DNA of 64,000 bases, from NCBI RefSeq assembly GCF_041897535.1, contig NZ_CP169217.1:3596001-3660000 (forward strand). The letters run 5' to 3'. The position numbers and the translations under genes are program-made. The stretch is from Methylomicrobium lacus_A. Lineage in GTDB: Bacteria > Pseudomonadota > Gammaproteobacteria > Methylococcales > Methylomonadaceae. How positions within the stretch are numbered: the stretch's first letter is position 1; every line of letters begins with the position of its first letter. Below, one piece after another: positions 26,780 to 35,947 of this stretch. The notes under the pieces were generated by a model that worked only from the letters and a program-made list of their open reading frames with translations, ran no database searches and was not told the DNA's origin.

Positions 26780-26819
26780 GGCGTTATCTTACAATTAGGT
26801 TGAGTTGGCAGATAACGCC
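26780..26819 (-). terminator. Terminator of the ComEA-like gene
   Basis: Perfect 10-bp arms (GGCGTTATCT at 26780-26789, complement at 26810-26819). Read on the minus strand the stem is followed by ACC and a six-T run. It lies 48 bp beyond the stop of the minus-strand gene ending at 26868. Confidence 0.75.
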
Positions 26820-26867
26820 GATTTCCCAAAGACATATCCTTATACTGCAATTGGCCAGGGATTCAGC

Positions 26868-27116
26868 TTATTGCAGCAGAATATCCTTTTTGTTTTTTTC
26901 GATCGTCTTTTCGCCGATACCGGTCACATTGGTCAACTCCTCGACCGTTTTAAAAGCCCCTTTTTCGGTGCGATATTTGACGATGGCTTCCGCTTTTTTA
27001 AGGCCAATGTTGGTCAGCGAATCCGAAATGGTCTTTGCATCGGCCTTGTTGATGTTGACGGGAGCAGACATCGCATTGAAGGAAAATACAGTCATCAGAA
27101 GCAAGATTCTTTTCAT
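26868..27116 (-). CDS. ComEA-like helix-hairpin-helix protein
   Basis: 82 residues from the ATG at 27116; the frame continues upstream to 27227, but the signal peptide begins at this Met. The peptide MKRILLLMTVFSFNAMSA is followed by VNINKADAKTISDSLTNIGLKKAEAIVKYR and a second HhH segment (FKTVEELTNVTGIGEKTIEKNK). This is the short ComEA type: a periplasmic DNA-binding protein that pulls DNA through the outer membrane after type IV pilus capture. It sits just before a pilus-type chemosensory cluster, which is compatible with competence, though no other com gene is in the window. Confidence 0.85.
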   Translation of the reverse strand: MKRILLLMTVFSFNAMSAPVNINKADAKTISDSLTNIGLKKAEAIVKYRTEKGAFKTVEELTNVTGIGEKTIEKNKKDILLQ

Positions 27117-27473
27117 AAATTTCCCCTTAAATAATTGAAAGTTAAATAAGAATGGCTGGTTGACCGGGAAAGCCACGACCGATAAGCCACTCAAGAAAGA
27201 GTGTAGAAACCTGTGCTGGATTTTCAAATAAGTTGCTCAAAAAATTACAACCGCGTCACATTTTTTTTGTACTCTTCGGCCCCCAGACTGTTCGGACACA
27301 AGCTCGGTAAATAGGCAAAAATGGTGGAATGGCGGCCTACGGAGGTTGATTTGCATTAGCATGGTGCAATGCATGGGAACGATGCACCACTGTAGCTCTA
27401 GTTTTTCAGGCTATAGATTCATTTGTAAAAATAAATCATTGTAAAATCAATTTGTTATGAATTTAGTTGAGGT

Positions 27474-27489
27474 TGGCGCCGATATTGCT
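27474..27489 (+). promoter_or_regulatory. Candidate sigma-54 promoter upstream of the chemosensory cluster
   Basis: TGGCGC, five bases, TTGCT: five of six positions match the -24 element TGGCAC and the -12 element matches TTGCW, with correct spacing. It lies about 365 bp before the first gene at 27854, inside the 737-bp stretch 27117-27853 that otherwise holds no gene, tRNA or repeat I can support. Found by eye and not tested against background frequency. Confidence 0.3.
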
Positions 27490-27853
27490 TTAATTTTTCG
27501 TGGGCCTTCACCGGGTTGTCGGCAGGCGGTGCTTTCCGTTGACCTCTGTGGTCGTTCGCTGACTCATCGATGCATTCGGGAAAATCACATCTTCTTGACA
27601 GCCCCTTGAGCCCCATGGCTTTCAATAATCATTTTGCACATCGAATCCGGCTAATGTTTTTTGTGAGCGACTTCTCAGAATGGAGTCGTGCTTCAAAAAA
27701 GAATAATTATACAAGCTAGACTGAAAAACAAAACGCCAGGAAATTTAATACCACAAAAATCACATTATGCTTGTCAGGCATAGGTAAAGTGCTGGCTATG
27801 TCCTCGGCAATGAGGCAATTTTCGATTTAAGACTTCGCAAGAGGACAGGCCTA

Positions 27854-28768
27854 ATGACGATTGCATTCATCGAGCAAAACGATCCAGCGCCCGATAATAA
27901 AGAGCCGTGCGGTTTAAGTCGGTTGAGCGTCGCGCTGTTGGGATTCGAAACAGCCGATGAAGAAAAGCTCAAGCGAGTTTTGCAAATGGAGCGGCCGGAC
28001 GGGCGCAAGTACATGGCCGTTAGCCGCGGCGACAAGATTCAGGGCGATATTCTTCTGGTGAATTATGACAATCCCGGCGCACGGGAGGAAAAAGACCTGA
28101 TCCTGGCCTCGTATCCTCAAGCGCAGGTGGTCGCGGTCAGCCGGGGGCCTCTTCAGGATGCTCCCGCTCGTCATATTCGCGGGATGCTGAGCGCCGCCAG
28201 AGTCCTCGCGGTGCTCGATCAGGTGAGCGTGCCTAAACCTATCGAACCGGCTTTAGCCGGTCTACCGACGGCGGACGATGATTCCCTTTCGCGGCAGGTT
28301 GACCCGCAAGACAGGTCGACGGCAGAGTCCGGTCTAAGCGAAACCCCAACTTCGCCTTCGCTTTCCGGCCATGCCGGCTATCGCGCCCTGGTCGTCGACG
28401 ATAGCGCCGCCATCCAAAAATCGCTCGAATTGAATCTCGCCACATTACCTCAGATTGGAGCCGTTGAATTTGCGGACAGCGGAGAAGCCGCGCTCGCGAA
28501 AGCCGAGACGGCTCAATACGACCTGATATTTCTGGATGTGATGATGCCGGGGATCGATGGCTACGAAACCTGCACGCAACTGCGCAAGAAAGCGCAATAC
28601 AAAAAAACGCCCATCATCATGGTGTCCGGAAAAACGTCTCCCCTGGATGAGGTCAAGGGCGTCATGGCCGGCTGCACGACTTATTTAACCAAGCCGGTGC
28701 AGGCGGAAGCATTTCAAAAACTCGGGGCCAGGGTACTGGCTTGGCTGGAAAGGCAGGCGAGACCCTAA
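27854..28768 (+). CDS. PilG-like response regulator with N-terminal degenerate receiver
   Basis: 304 residues. The C-terminal receiver (about 175-300) is intact: ALVVDDSAAIQKSL (acidic pair), IFLDVMMPGIDGY (phospho-Asp near 228), MVSGKT and TKPVQAEAF. The N-terminal 125 residues resemble a receiver that has lost its active site (VALLGFE, ILLVNYDNPGA, VVAVSRG) and look like the N-terminal domain of the protein at 14753-15943. A Ser/Thr/Pro linker joins the two. It heads the chemosensory operon, the place held by PilG in Pseudomonas; the extra domain is not part of PilG. Confidence 0.75.
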   Translation: MTIAFIEQNDPAPDNKEPCGLSRLSVALLGFETADEEKLKRVLQMERPDGRKYMAVSRGDKIQGDILLVNYDNPGAREEKDLILASYPQAQVVAVSRGPLQDAPARHIRGMLSAARVLAVLDQVSVPKPIEPALAGLPTADDDSLSRQVDPQDRSTAESGLSETPTSPSLSGHAGYRALVVDDSAAIQKSLELNLATLPQIGAVEFADSGEAALAKAETAQYDLIFLDVMMPGIDGYETCTQLRKKAQYKKTPIIMVSGKTSPLDEVKGVMAGCTTYLTKPVQAEAFQKLGARVLAWLERQARP

Positions 28769-28845
28769 CACGTCTTCGGCGACCGCTCCGGCCATTCAAA
28801 CTTTGCAATGATTCATTTTTCAACACTCAAACCCAAGGAGTCAGC

Positions 28846-29214
28846 ATGTCCATTCTAAAAATTTTGATCTGTGACGACTCGATCACAGACCTCGCCCATC
28901 TGAAAAACGCCTTGCAACATTCGGATTGCATTTTGGTTACTGCAAATAACGGCGATGAAGCGCTGAAGAAAGCTAAAGCCGAAAAACCCGACGTGATTTT
29001 TATGGATATCGTGATGCCCGGCATGGACGGTTATGCCGCTTGCCGTGCTTTGCGCAACGATGCGGAAACCAAAGACATTCCGATTTTCTTCGTCAGCAGC
29101 AAGAACCAAAAAGCCGACCGAGTCTGGGCGCAAATGCAGGGCGCGAAAGATTTGATTGCCAAGCCTTACGAGCCCAAGGAGATTACTGAAAAACTGGCGG
29201 CGCTCTCCATTTGA
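28846..29214 (+). CDS. PilH-like single-domain response regulator
   Basis: 122 residues, a lone CheY-type receiver: ILICDDSITD with the acidic pair, VIFMDIVMPGMDGY carrying the phospho-Asp near 52, FFVSSKN (switch Ser) and IAKPYEP (Lys-Pro). The frame opens at 28741, but the ATG at 28846 follows CAAGGAG and gives a clean domain start. By order and type it matches PilH, which in Pil/Chp systems counteracts PilG or acts as a phosphate sink. It is followed 36 bp later by the CheW-like gene. Confidence 0.85.
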   Translation: MSILKILICDDSITDLAHLKNALQHSDCILVTANNGDEALKKAKAEKPDVIFMDIVMPGMDGYAACRALRNDAETKDIPIFFVSSKNQKADRVWAQMQGAKDLIAKPYEPKEITEKLAALSI

Positions 29215-29250
29215 CGCAGTGTCTTAACCTGATGAACGGAGTAACAAGCA

Positions 29251-29766
29251 ATGAAAACAGAATTTATCATGGTCGACGAGGGCGATGCGAATCCGACATT
29301 GCCCACGGCGCAAGACAAATGCGTTTTCGGTATCCGGATAGGCAGCGTCGGCTTTCTGGTATCCCCGTCGATTTATTGTGAAGTGCTGGATAAAACACCG
29401 GTCAATCCGTTGCCAAATACCGCCCCGTGGTTAAGCGGCCTGTTGAATTTGCGCGGAAATCTGCTGCCGGTCTTCGATTTACACACCGTGTTAAGTGAGG
29501 AAGTCTCAGATCCCAAACAAAGGCGGCTCTTTGTGCTGGGCAGGGGAGATACCACGGCGGCGCTATGGATAGACGGTTTGCCGGTGATAAAGAGCAGCGC
29601 ATGCTTTCAGACCGCAAGCGACCTTTCGACGCTTTCGAGAATTGAGCGGCGATTCGTGTCGGGCGGTTATGAACAAGACGGACAGGTTTGGTTCAACATC
29701 AACTTTGAAGACTTGTTCAAGGCCTTGGGCGGTCACCAATATGCCGTGGAGGAAAGTACGGAATGA
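29251..29766 (+). CDS. CheW-like coupling protein (PilI-type)
   Basis: 171 residues of a CheW domain: FGIRIGSVGFLVSPSIYCEVLDKTPVNPLPNTAPWLSGLLNLRGNLLPVFDL, with the characteristic LNLRGNLLPVFDL core near 67-79. The second half contains LFVLGRGDTTAALWIDGLP. It couples the MCP to the histidine kinase. Its stop overlaps the start of the kinase gene (ATGA), so translation is probably coupled. Confidence 0.85.
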   Translation: MKTEFIMVDEGDANPTLPTAQDKCVFGIRIGSVGFLVSPSIYCEVLDKTPVNPLPNTAPWLSGLLNLRGNLLPVFDLHTVLSEEVSDPKQRRLFVLGRGDTTAALWIDGLPVIKSSACFQTASDLSTLSRIERRFVSGGYEQDGQVWFNINFEDLFKALGGHQYAVEESTE

Positions 29767-32700
29767 CCCCGACAACTCCCTGCGTAGCGGAAACTCTACT
29801 TGCCGGCGACCCAGTCTGCCTGCTTGAACACCTTGCCGATCAGTCGGCACAGGAGGGCTGGTTTGGCCTGCAAGATGCCAATTTAATCCTCGCCGAAGCG
29901 CTGCGGGAGCTTCGGCAAGACCAGGATTTAGATCTTGGCGGCGGAGTGGAACAACTGTTGGCCGATTGGTCCGATCTGGTCGAAAAATACCGCACTGATT
30001 GCAAGCGAACGGCAAAAGCGATCATTCACTATCTGCGCCGTCCGGAATTGAAAGTTCCGCTGGTGGAAGATGAATTCAACGATCTCGAATTGCAACTTTG
30101 CGCCAATGATGAGGCGGATATTCACGCAATGGCCTCCGAAATGGCCGTGGAGTTTTCCGGAAATTTGTCGGCCGTCGCGCAGGAAATCATCGATTTATTG
30201 TTGCTGCAATGCCAAACGATTCGTAATTCTCTGCTGGACATCGCGAAAGACGATAGCGCTTCGGTGGCGGAGGGCTTGCAGCAAGCCGGAGAGGCGTTGG
30301 AGCGTTTTTTCAATGCGGCCAATACCGCAGGGTTTACCGGGCTGGCGCAGATTTGCGCGCATGTGAATGCAAACATCGGGCGATTTCTGGAACAAGCCGA
30401 TAGCTTTGGTGATGAGCCTCTCGAACTGTTGTTCGGATGGCTGAGCCAGGTTCAGGATTATCTACCCGTTTTCAATGAAGATAATGCCGGGCAATTGCTC
30501 GTGGCAGGATTAGCGGATCGGCAGTGGCCTTTGCCGATGTCGTTTGAAGCGGTGGCCGAGATGCTGCTGAAAATGCGTTCCGAAGGCGCTTCCGTGATCT
30601 CGGATTCCGTGCCCGTCCGTCCGCAAGCCGCCACCGCCGAAGATATTGCACTGGACTTGCCGGACGATGTCAATTCGGAACTGCTGGAACTTTTATTGCA
30701 AGAGTTGCCGCTGCATACGCAGCAATTTTCCGAAGCGGTGCGGCGCCTGCAGGCGGGCGGCGGCGAAGAAGACGTCAACCTTGCCCAGCGTGCCGCGCAT
30801 ACGCTGAAGGGTTCTGCGAACACGGTAGGCGTCAAGGGAATAGCGGTGTTGACCCACCATTTGGAAGATATTTTGATCGCCTGCGCCAGGGAGCAAAAGT
30901 TGCCAGACCGGCGCTTGACCGATGCGCTGATGCATGCCGCCGACTGCCTCGAAGGCATGAGCGAAGCGCTATTGGGACTCGGCGCGCCGCCGGCCGACGC
31001 CACAGCCGTACTCCAGGACATATTGGATTGGGCGAACCGCATCGATCTGGATGGCCTGCCCGATGCCTCCTCCGAAGAGACCTATGCCGAAAGCGCGGCC
31101 GCTTCGGTCGATGCAGGTCCCAGCATTGACAATTCGGAGGCGCAGGCGGCCATGGTGCGGGTCGCCGCAGACCAGATCGAAAAGCTGTTCAGACTCTCGG
31201 GCGAGAGCATCATCCTGAACGGCCAGGCGCAAGAAAGCTCGCGCCGGCTCAGCAAGCAGTTACAGGGCATGCGGATGCAGTTTACCCTGCTCAGGCAACT
31301 GGGGGAGGAACTGGAACGCTTGATCGATCTGAAGGATTTAACGGGACGGACATCCGTGGCGGCCGATGCGGGTTTCGATGCGTTGGAAATGGATCAGTAT
31401 AACGAACTCCATACCGTCAGCCGCCGCATGGCCGAGGCCGCGCTCGATGCGAGGGAAATCGGCCAGGACATCGAAAAGGAATTGGGCCTGCTCGGCGAAG
31501 TGCTCGAAGATCAGCAACGGGATGCGATCGATGCGCAGGAAACGATCATGCAAACGCGTCTGGCGCCGGTTTCCTCGATTGCGTCGCGCCTGCAAAGAGG
31601 CCTCCGGCAAACCTGCCGTCTGACCGGCAAGTCATGCGATCTGACGCTGACGGGCGAGAGCGTGCTGATCGACGGCGACCTGCTCAATACGCTCGTCGAA
31701 CCCTTGATGCACCTCATCCGCAATGCGGTCGATCATGGCATCGAAGATGCGCAAGCCCGCGTGGCGAGCGGTAAGCCGCAGAATGGCCGGCTTGTGATCG
31801 ATTTTGCCCAGGAAGGCAATAGGCTTCGGGTCCGTTGCCGTGATGACGGCCGCGGTTTGGATTACGCAGCGATTCAAGCGGCGGCCGAAAAGCGCGGCGC
31901 ATTGACGCCCGGACAGCCGGTTTCCGAAGCGGAATTGCAACGCTTCATTCTGCGGCCGAATTTTTCGACGCGCACCGTGACGACCCAAACCTCCGGCCGA
32001 GGCGTGGGCATGGACGCGGTGTACGCCCGGATCGTCGCCCTGGGCGGAACGATGACGATGGACTCGGCAACAGGGCAGGGCATGACGGTAGAACTCAGGG
32101 TGCCGCTGCCGCTGAGCCTGACCCATGCGCTCTTGGTCAACGCGGGCAGGTTTCGGGTGGCGATTGCCGGCAAGGGCATCGCGCAAGTCCATCATATCGG
32201 CGATTGCGAACGTCTTGCCGAGGATCACTCCGATACTCTCGTTTTAGGCGGTCAATCCTACCCGTCGGTAAGGCTCGACCGTCTGCTGCATATTCCTGAA
32301 CAGCGCAAACCACCGCGTCCCCCAGGCGCCGTCCTGTTGATTCAACACGAGGAGAAGACTACCGCAGTACTGGTCGATTCGGTCATCGATACCGCGGAAG
32401 TCGTGATCAAACCCATGGGCAATTACCTCGGCAAGATTCCGGGTTTCATCGGCGCGACGATTCTGGGCGACGGCGCCGTGACGCCGGTGCTCGATCTGCC
32501 TGAATTATTGCGCGCTCCGATCAGGCCGATCGACGCTATCGAATTCGCGGCGCTGGAGAGCGCGGTGACCGAAGCGGCGCTGCCGACGATCCTGGTGGTG
32601 GACGATTCGCTGAGTCAACGCCGTGCTCTGGAGCAACTGTTAGTTGATGCCGGCTACAAGGTTCGCAGCGCGCGCGACGGCATCGAAGCGGTGGAATTGC

Positions 32701-32960
32701 TACGGCAGTTCAAGCCGCAACTGGTGCTGACCGATCTGGAGATGCCGCGCATGAACGGCATCGAATTGACCGCGCATATCCGCAAGCAGACAGGCCAAAC
32801 ACGGCTGCCGGTGATCATGATCACCTCGAGAACCACGCAAAAACACCGGCAAATGGCCGAAGAAGCGGGCATCGACGCCTATCTCGCCAAGCCGGTGCGA
32901 GACGACGACTTGTTGACCCACATCATGCATTTATTACCATCGAATCCCTCCTTAATCTAA
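29763..32960 (+). CDS. Hybrid CheA-type histidine kinase (ChpA/PilL-like)
   Basis: 1065 residues. A helical N-terminal region (about 1-290) without a canonical phospho-His precedes one clear Hpt domain with AAHTLKGSANTVG (His near 345). A dimerisation helical region (about 460-620), a HATPase domain with HLIRNAVDHGIED and DDGRGLD...GRGVGMD (about 635-780), a CheW-like regulatory domain (about 780-920) and a C-terminal receiver (about 940-1065, VVDDSLSQRRAL, LVLTDLEMPRMNG, AKPVRDDD) follow. Pseudomonas ChpA has about eight transfer domains and 2,400 residues; this version has one recognisable Hpt. It drives phosphotransfer to the two upstream response regulators. Confidence 0.9.
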   Translation: MTPTTPCVAETLLAGDPVCLLEHLADQSAQEGWFGLQDANLILAEALRELRQDQDLDLGGGVEQLLADWSDLVEKYRTDCKRTAKAIIHYLRRPELKVPLVEDEFNDLELQLCANDEADIHAMASEMAVEFSGNLSAVAQEIIDLLLLQCQTIRNSLLDIAKDDSASVAEGLQQAGEALERFFNAANTAGFTGLAQICAHVNANIGRFLEQADSFGDEPLELLFGWLSQVQDYLPVFNEDNAGQLLVAGLADRQWPLPMSFEAVAEMLLKMRSEGASVISDSVPVRPQAATAEDIALDLPDDVNSELLELLLQELPLHTQQFSEAVRRLQAGGGEEDVNLAQRAAHTLKGSANTVGVKGIAVLTHHLEDILIACAREQKLPDRRLTDALMHAADCLEGMSEALLGLGAPPADATAVLQDILDWANRIDLDGLPDASSEETYAESAAASVDAGPSIDNSEAQAAMVRVAADQIEKLFRLSGESIILNGQAQESSRRLSKQLQGMRMQFTLLRQLGEELERLIDLKDLTGRTSVAADAGFDALEMDQYNELHTVSRRMAEAALDAREIGQDIEKELGLLGEVLEDQQRDAIDAQETIMQTRLAPVSSIASRLQRGLRQTCRLTGKSCDLTLTGESVLIDGDLLNTLVEPLMHLIRNAVDHGIEDAQARVASGKPQNGRLVIDFAQEGNRLRVRCRDDGRGLDYAAIQAAAEKRGALTPGQPVSEAELQRFILRPNFSTRTVTTQTSGRGVGMDAVYARIVALGGTMTMDSATGQGMTVELRVPLPLSLTHALLVNAGRFRVAIAGKGIAQVHHIGDCERLAEDHSDTLVLGGQSYPSVRLDRLLHIPEQRKPPRPPGAVLLIQHEEKTTAVLVDSVIDTAEVVIKPMGNYLGKIPGFIGATILGDGAVTPVLDLPELLRAPIRPIDAIEFAALESAVTEAALPTILVVDDSLSQRRALEQLLVDAGYKVRSARDGIEAVELLRQFKPQLVLTDLEMPRMNGIELTAHIRKQTGQTRLPVIMITSRTTQKHRQMAEEAGIDAYLAKPVRDDDLLTHIMHLLPSNPSLI

Positions 32961-32972
32961 TCGGGAAGCATT

Positions 32973-35231
32973 ATGATCAAAATAGCCAAGCTAAATGTAT
33001 TCGGCCGCTTTCTCCTGTGGCAGAAGTTCGCCGTTCTGGGTGCGATTGCACTGACCCTCGTGGGCGCGGGATTCACCTATTTCGTGAACGAACAGCAACA
33101 GCGCATCGAGGTGGCCGTGCGCGAGCAGCAAGGCCTGAAGGTCGTCAAGGAATTGCTCGGCCTGGTCAATTCGGTGCCGAGACATCGCGGCTCGTCGACG
33201 GGCCTGCTAAACGGCAATGGCGCGCTGGCGGCCGAAGAAAGGGCTACGAAGGCGCTCACCGCGCAGCACCTCGTGGCGTTCGACGCGATGAGCCAGGCTA
33301 TCGGTGATCAGGAGCTGCTGAAAATCTGGGGCAGCATCAAAAATAACTGGCCGAACATCGCGCAAGCGGTGGATGGCCGCTCGGTCACGCCGCAGGAAAA
33401 TTTCCAGGCCCATACCCAATTGATCGCGAAGGTGTTGGACATCCTGGATCTGTCCATCGATTATTACGGATTGTCGCAGGACCCGAACGCGGAAACCCAT
33501 TTTCTGGTGCAGGCCGTGTTGGTGGACAGCCCCACGCTATCCGAATACCTGGGGCAGGCGAGGGGCTGGGGAACGGGGCTTTTGGCCAAGGCGGCCAAGG
33601 CCAGGGAGCAGGAAAAAAACAGGGCAGATCAGACTGTCACCCTACAGGACCGTGCCCGCCTTGGCATCATGACCAACATCGCCAATGCGCACTGGATCAG
33701 CGCCGACCGGAACTTTGCCAAGTCGTTGAAGGTGACCCAGCAACCGAGCAAGGCTTTGGACGCACAACGCAAGGCCGCAGCAGGTCTGGTTGATCAGGTG
33801 CTCAAGCTCTCCGACGAGGAGATCATCGGTCAGCAGACGATCGGCTATGCTTCGACCGATTATTACAACCAGTATTCCAGAGCCATCGAGGAAGTTTTCA
33901 AAACGATGGACGTCGGATTCACTGAACTCGATCATCTGTTCACCACGCAAATCGACTCGGCGAAACAGCAATTGATGATGGTTTCGTGCATGATTCTCGG
34001 ATTCATCCTTGTCGCGGCAGGGATTGTCTTCTATATCGTCAGGTCCATCACCCATCCGGTTAATTACCTGGTCGGCGTGATGCAACAGCTGGCGGGCGGC
34101 GACAATAACGTGCGCGCCAATCTGGAGACCTTCGATGAAATCGGCGTTCTGGGTCGCCAGTTCGACATCATGATCGACCAGCGCGAAGCGGTCAGCGCCC
34201 AAATTCGGCAGGAGAACGAAATTCTGAATGACTCGATCATCGATTTGCTGCAAGGTGTGGCCAAGCTTGCGCAAAGGGATTTAACCATCAGGCTGCCGGT
34301 CGCCGAAAACGTGACCGGCCCGGTCGGCGACGCCTTGAATCTGCTGTCGAGCGAAACGGCCCAGGTATTGAACCGCATCCTGCGCATCGCGGAAGACGTC
34401 TCGCAGGTATCGAAGCAGGTCAAAGCACAGTCCGATAGCGTGATTCACATCGCCGCCGAAGAAAAACGCGAGGTCGAGCAGGCGGCTTCCGAGCTGAATC
34501 ATGCATCGGAAACGATGTTGAATATCGCAAGGCTGGCGATGTCATGCAATCAGGCCGCCGAAAAAGCGATTCAAACGACAGACAAGGCGCAAGAAACCGT
34601 GCTGGGCACCGTGCAGGGCATCACCACCATTCGCAATACCATCCGCGAGACCGAAAAGCGGATCAAACGGCTGGGCGAACGTTCGCAAGAAATCGGCAGC
34701 GTGATCAGTATTATTAACGGCATCGCGGAACGGACCCATATTCTGGCGTTGAACGCGTCGATGCACGCCGCATCGGCCGGTGAGGCGGGTAAGGGTTTCG
34801 CGGTGGTCGCGAACGAAGTGCAGAAGCTGGCCGAAAACGCGCGCGAGGCGACCGCGCAAATCTCCGGTCTGGTCAATAATATCCAGATCGAAACCGCCGA
34901 CACGATCACCACGATGAACGATGCGATCAGCCAGGTGGTGCAGGGAACGACGCTGGCGCAGCAGGCCGGCAATGAAATGCGCGAGACCCGCGAAACCACC
35001 GCCAATCTGGTGCAACTGGTGCAGAGGATCGCGGCGAACTCGAAGACTCAGGTCGAAACGACCCGGAAGCTGCGGGAGCGCGCGATCCAGATTCAAAAAA
35101 GCACCGAACAAACTTTCGAGCACTTGCAGGACCAGGGCCAGCAAACCGAACGACTGGTCGATTATTCCAGCGGCCTGTTACAATCCGTCGGGGTATTTAT
35201 CTTGCCCAAGGCCGACGAGGTAATTGCCTGA
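32973..35231 (+). CDS. Methyl-accepting chemotaxis protein (PilJ-like)
   Basis: 752 residues. Membrane helices lie near 19-37 and 334-356, flanking a roughly 300-residue helical sensor region (nitrate-sensing-like in appearance). A HAMP domain (about 357-410) precedes an MCP signalling domain (about 470-750) with its hairpin tip region ERTHILALNASMHAASAGEAGKGFAVVANEVQKLAE. Pil/Chp PilJ proteins detect surface contact or pilus retraction and feed the CheA. It is last in the operon, 12 bp after the kinase, unlike Pseudomonas where pilJ precedes chpA. No CheR or CheB homologue lies in the cluster. Confidence 0.88.
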   Translation: MIKIAKLNVFGRFLLWQKFAVLGAIALTLVGAGFTYFVNEQQQRIEVAVREQQGLKVVKELLGLVNSVPRHRGSSTGLLNGNGALAAEERATKALTAQHLVAFDAMSQAIGDQELLKIWGSIKNNWPNIAQAVDGRSVTPQENFQAHTQLIAKVLDILDLSIDYYGLSQDPNAETHFLVQAVLVDSPTLSEYLGQARGWGTGLLAKAAKAREQEKNRADQTVTLQDRARLGIMTNIANAHWISADRNFAKSLKVTQQPSKALDAQRKAAAGLVDQVLKLSDEEIIGQQTIGYASTDYYNQYSRAIEEVFKTMDVGFTELDHLFTTQIDSAKQQLMMVSCMILGFILVAAGIVFYIVRSITHPVNYLVGVMQQLAGGDNNVRANLETFDEIGVLGRQFDIMIDQREAVSAQIRQENEILNDSIIDLLQGVAKLAQRDLTIRLPVAENVTGPVGDALNLLSSETAQVLNRILRIAEDVSQVSKQVKAQSDSVIHIAAEEKREVEQAASELNHASETMLNIARLAMSCNQAAEKAIQTTDKAQETVLGTVQGITTIRNTIRETEKRIKRLGERSQEIGSVISIINGIAERTHILALNASMHAASAGEAGKGFAVVANEVQKLAENAREATAQISGLVNNIQIETADTITTMNDAISQVVQGTTLAQQAGNEMRETRETTANLVQLVQRIAANSKTQVETTRKLRERAIQIQKSTEQTFEHLQDQGQQTERLVDYSSGLLQSVGVFILPKADEVIA

Positions 35232-35320
35232 GCAACGGCTTCCGCTGTTTGAAAGGTTTGCCGCCGACTTTAGGCATCTTGCGGCGGCATAGTTTGAAAA
35301 GATAGGTGCGAAGTGAAGGA

Positions 35321-35349
35321 TACCCGCCCTGCATCGGCAAGGGCGGGTA
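35321..35349. terminator. Bidirectional hairpin between the MCP and cytochrome c' genes
   Basis: Perfect 10-bp stem, TACCCGCCCT at 35321-35330 and its complement at 35340-35349, in the gap between convergent genes ending at 35231 and 35357. No long T-run is present on either side, so it may work as a convergent-transcription barrier rather than a classical terminator. Confidence 0.5.
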
Positions 35350-35356
35350 GGTGGGG

Positions 35357-35821
35357 TTATTCGCGGATGCGGATCAGGTCGTGGCAGCCTTTGCAGGTGG
35401 CGCCGAGCTTGCCGAACTGGGTTTTAATCGCGGCCACATCGCCGCTAGCCGCGACCTTTTGCAATTCGTTCGCTTCCTTGATGAAGTTGGAATTGAATTC
35501 CTTCGCTTCGTCCTGTTTTTCGAAAAATTCCGGCTTCAGCCGGCTAGTCTTCCAGCCGGTGCCTTTATCGGTGCCGGCCCCGTATAGTTTCTCGAAGACA
35601 CCCGAATTGGCGACCCCTGCGATCGCATTGGCGGCGGCGATCACTTCATCCTTGTTGTAGGTCTCCGGATGATCGGAGGCCTGAGCCTTGATTTTCGCGG
35701 TATTCCAGCTCAGGAAAGAGTAGGCGGATTGGCGGAAGCGGATCTGGTCTTCGACGTCTCCCGCCCATGCCGCAGCAGTGGCGGCGCCGAGCGCCAGGGC
35801 AATTGCCAGTTTGATTTTCAT
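35357..35821 (-). CDS. Cytochrome c'
   Basis: 154 residues. A signal peptide (KIKLAIALALGAATAAAWA, cleavage near 21) precedes a four-helix-bundle domain with RQSAYSFLSWNTAKIK near its start and a C-terminal haem site CKGCH (143-147). The single C-terminal CxxCH in a helical protein of about 130 mature residues is the cytochrome c' pattern. These periplasmic proteins bind NO and may protect against it; they are common in methanotrophs and ammonia oxidisers. A cytochrome b gene lies just upstream on the same strand, a recurring pairing. Confidence 0.88.
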   Translation of the reverse strand: MKIKLAIALALGAATAAAWAGDVEDQIRFRQSAYSFLSWNTAKIKAQASDHPETYNKDEVIAAANAIAGVANSGVFEKLYGAGTDKGTGWKTSRLKPEFFEKQDEAKEFNSNFIKEANELQKVAASGDVAAIKTQFGKLGATCKGCHDLIRIRE

Positions 35822-35898
35822 CTAGATAACTCCTTGTGATGGACTCAAAATTTGAGGTTAAAAATGATGTGCAAAGGTGGTTAGAGATAAGATAAAGA

Positions 35899-35928
35899 CG
35901 CGCCCCAAAGAGTGATTCCTGGGGCGCG
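35899..35928 (-). terminator. Terminator after the cytochrome b561 gene
   Basis: Nine-bp perfect stem (CGCGCCCCA at 35899-35907, complement at 35920-35928). On the minus strand it is followed by a T-rich tract (TCTTTATCTTA). It lies 20 bp past the stop at 35948, so the cytochrome b gene and the cytochrome c' gene may be transcribed separately. Confidence 0.65.
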
Positions 35929-35947
35929 GTGAGATTACAGCTGTGGG

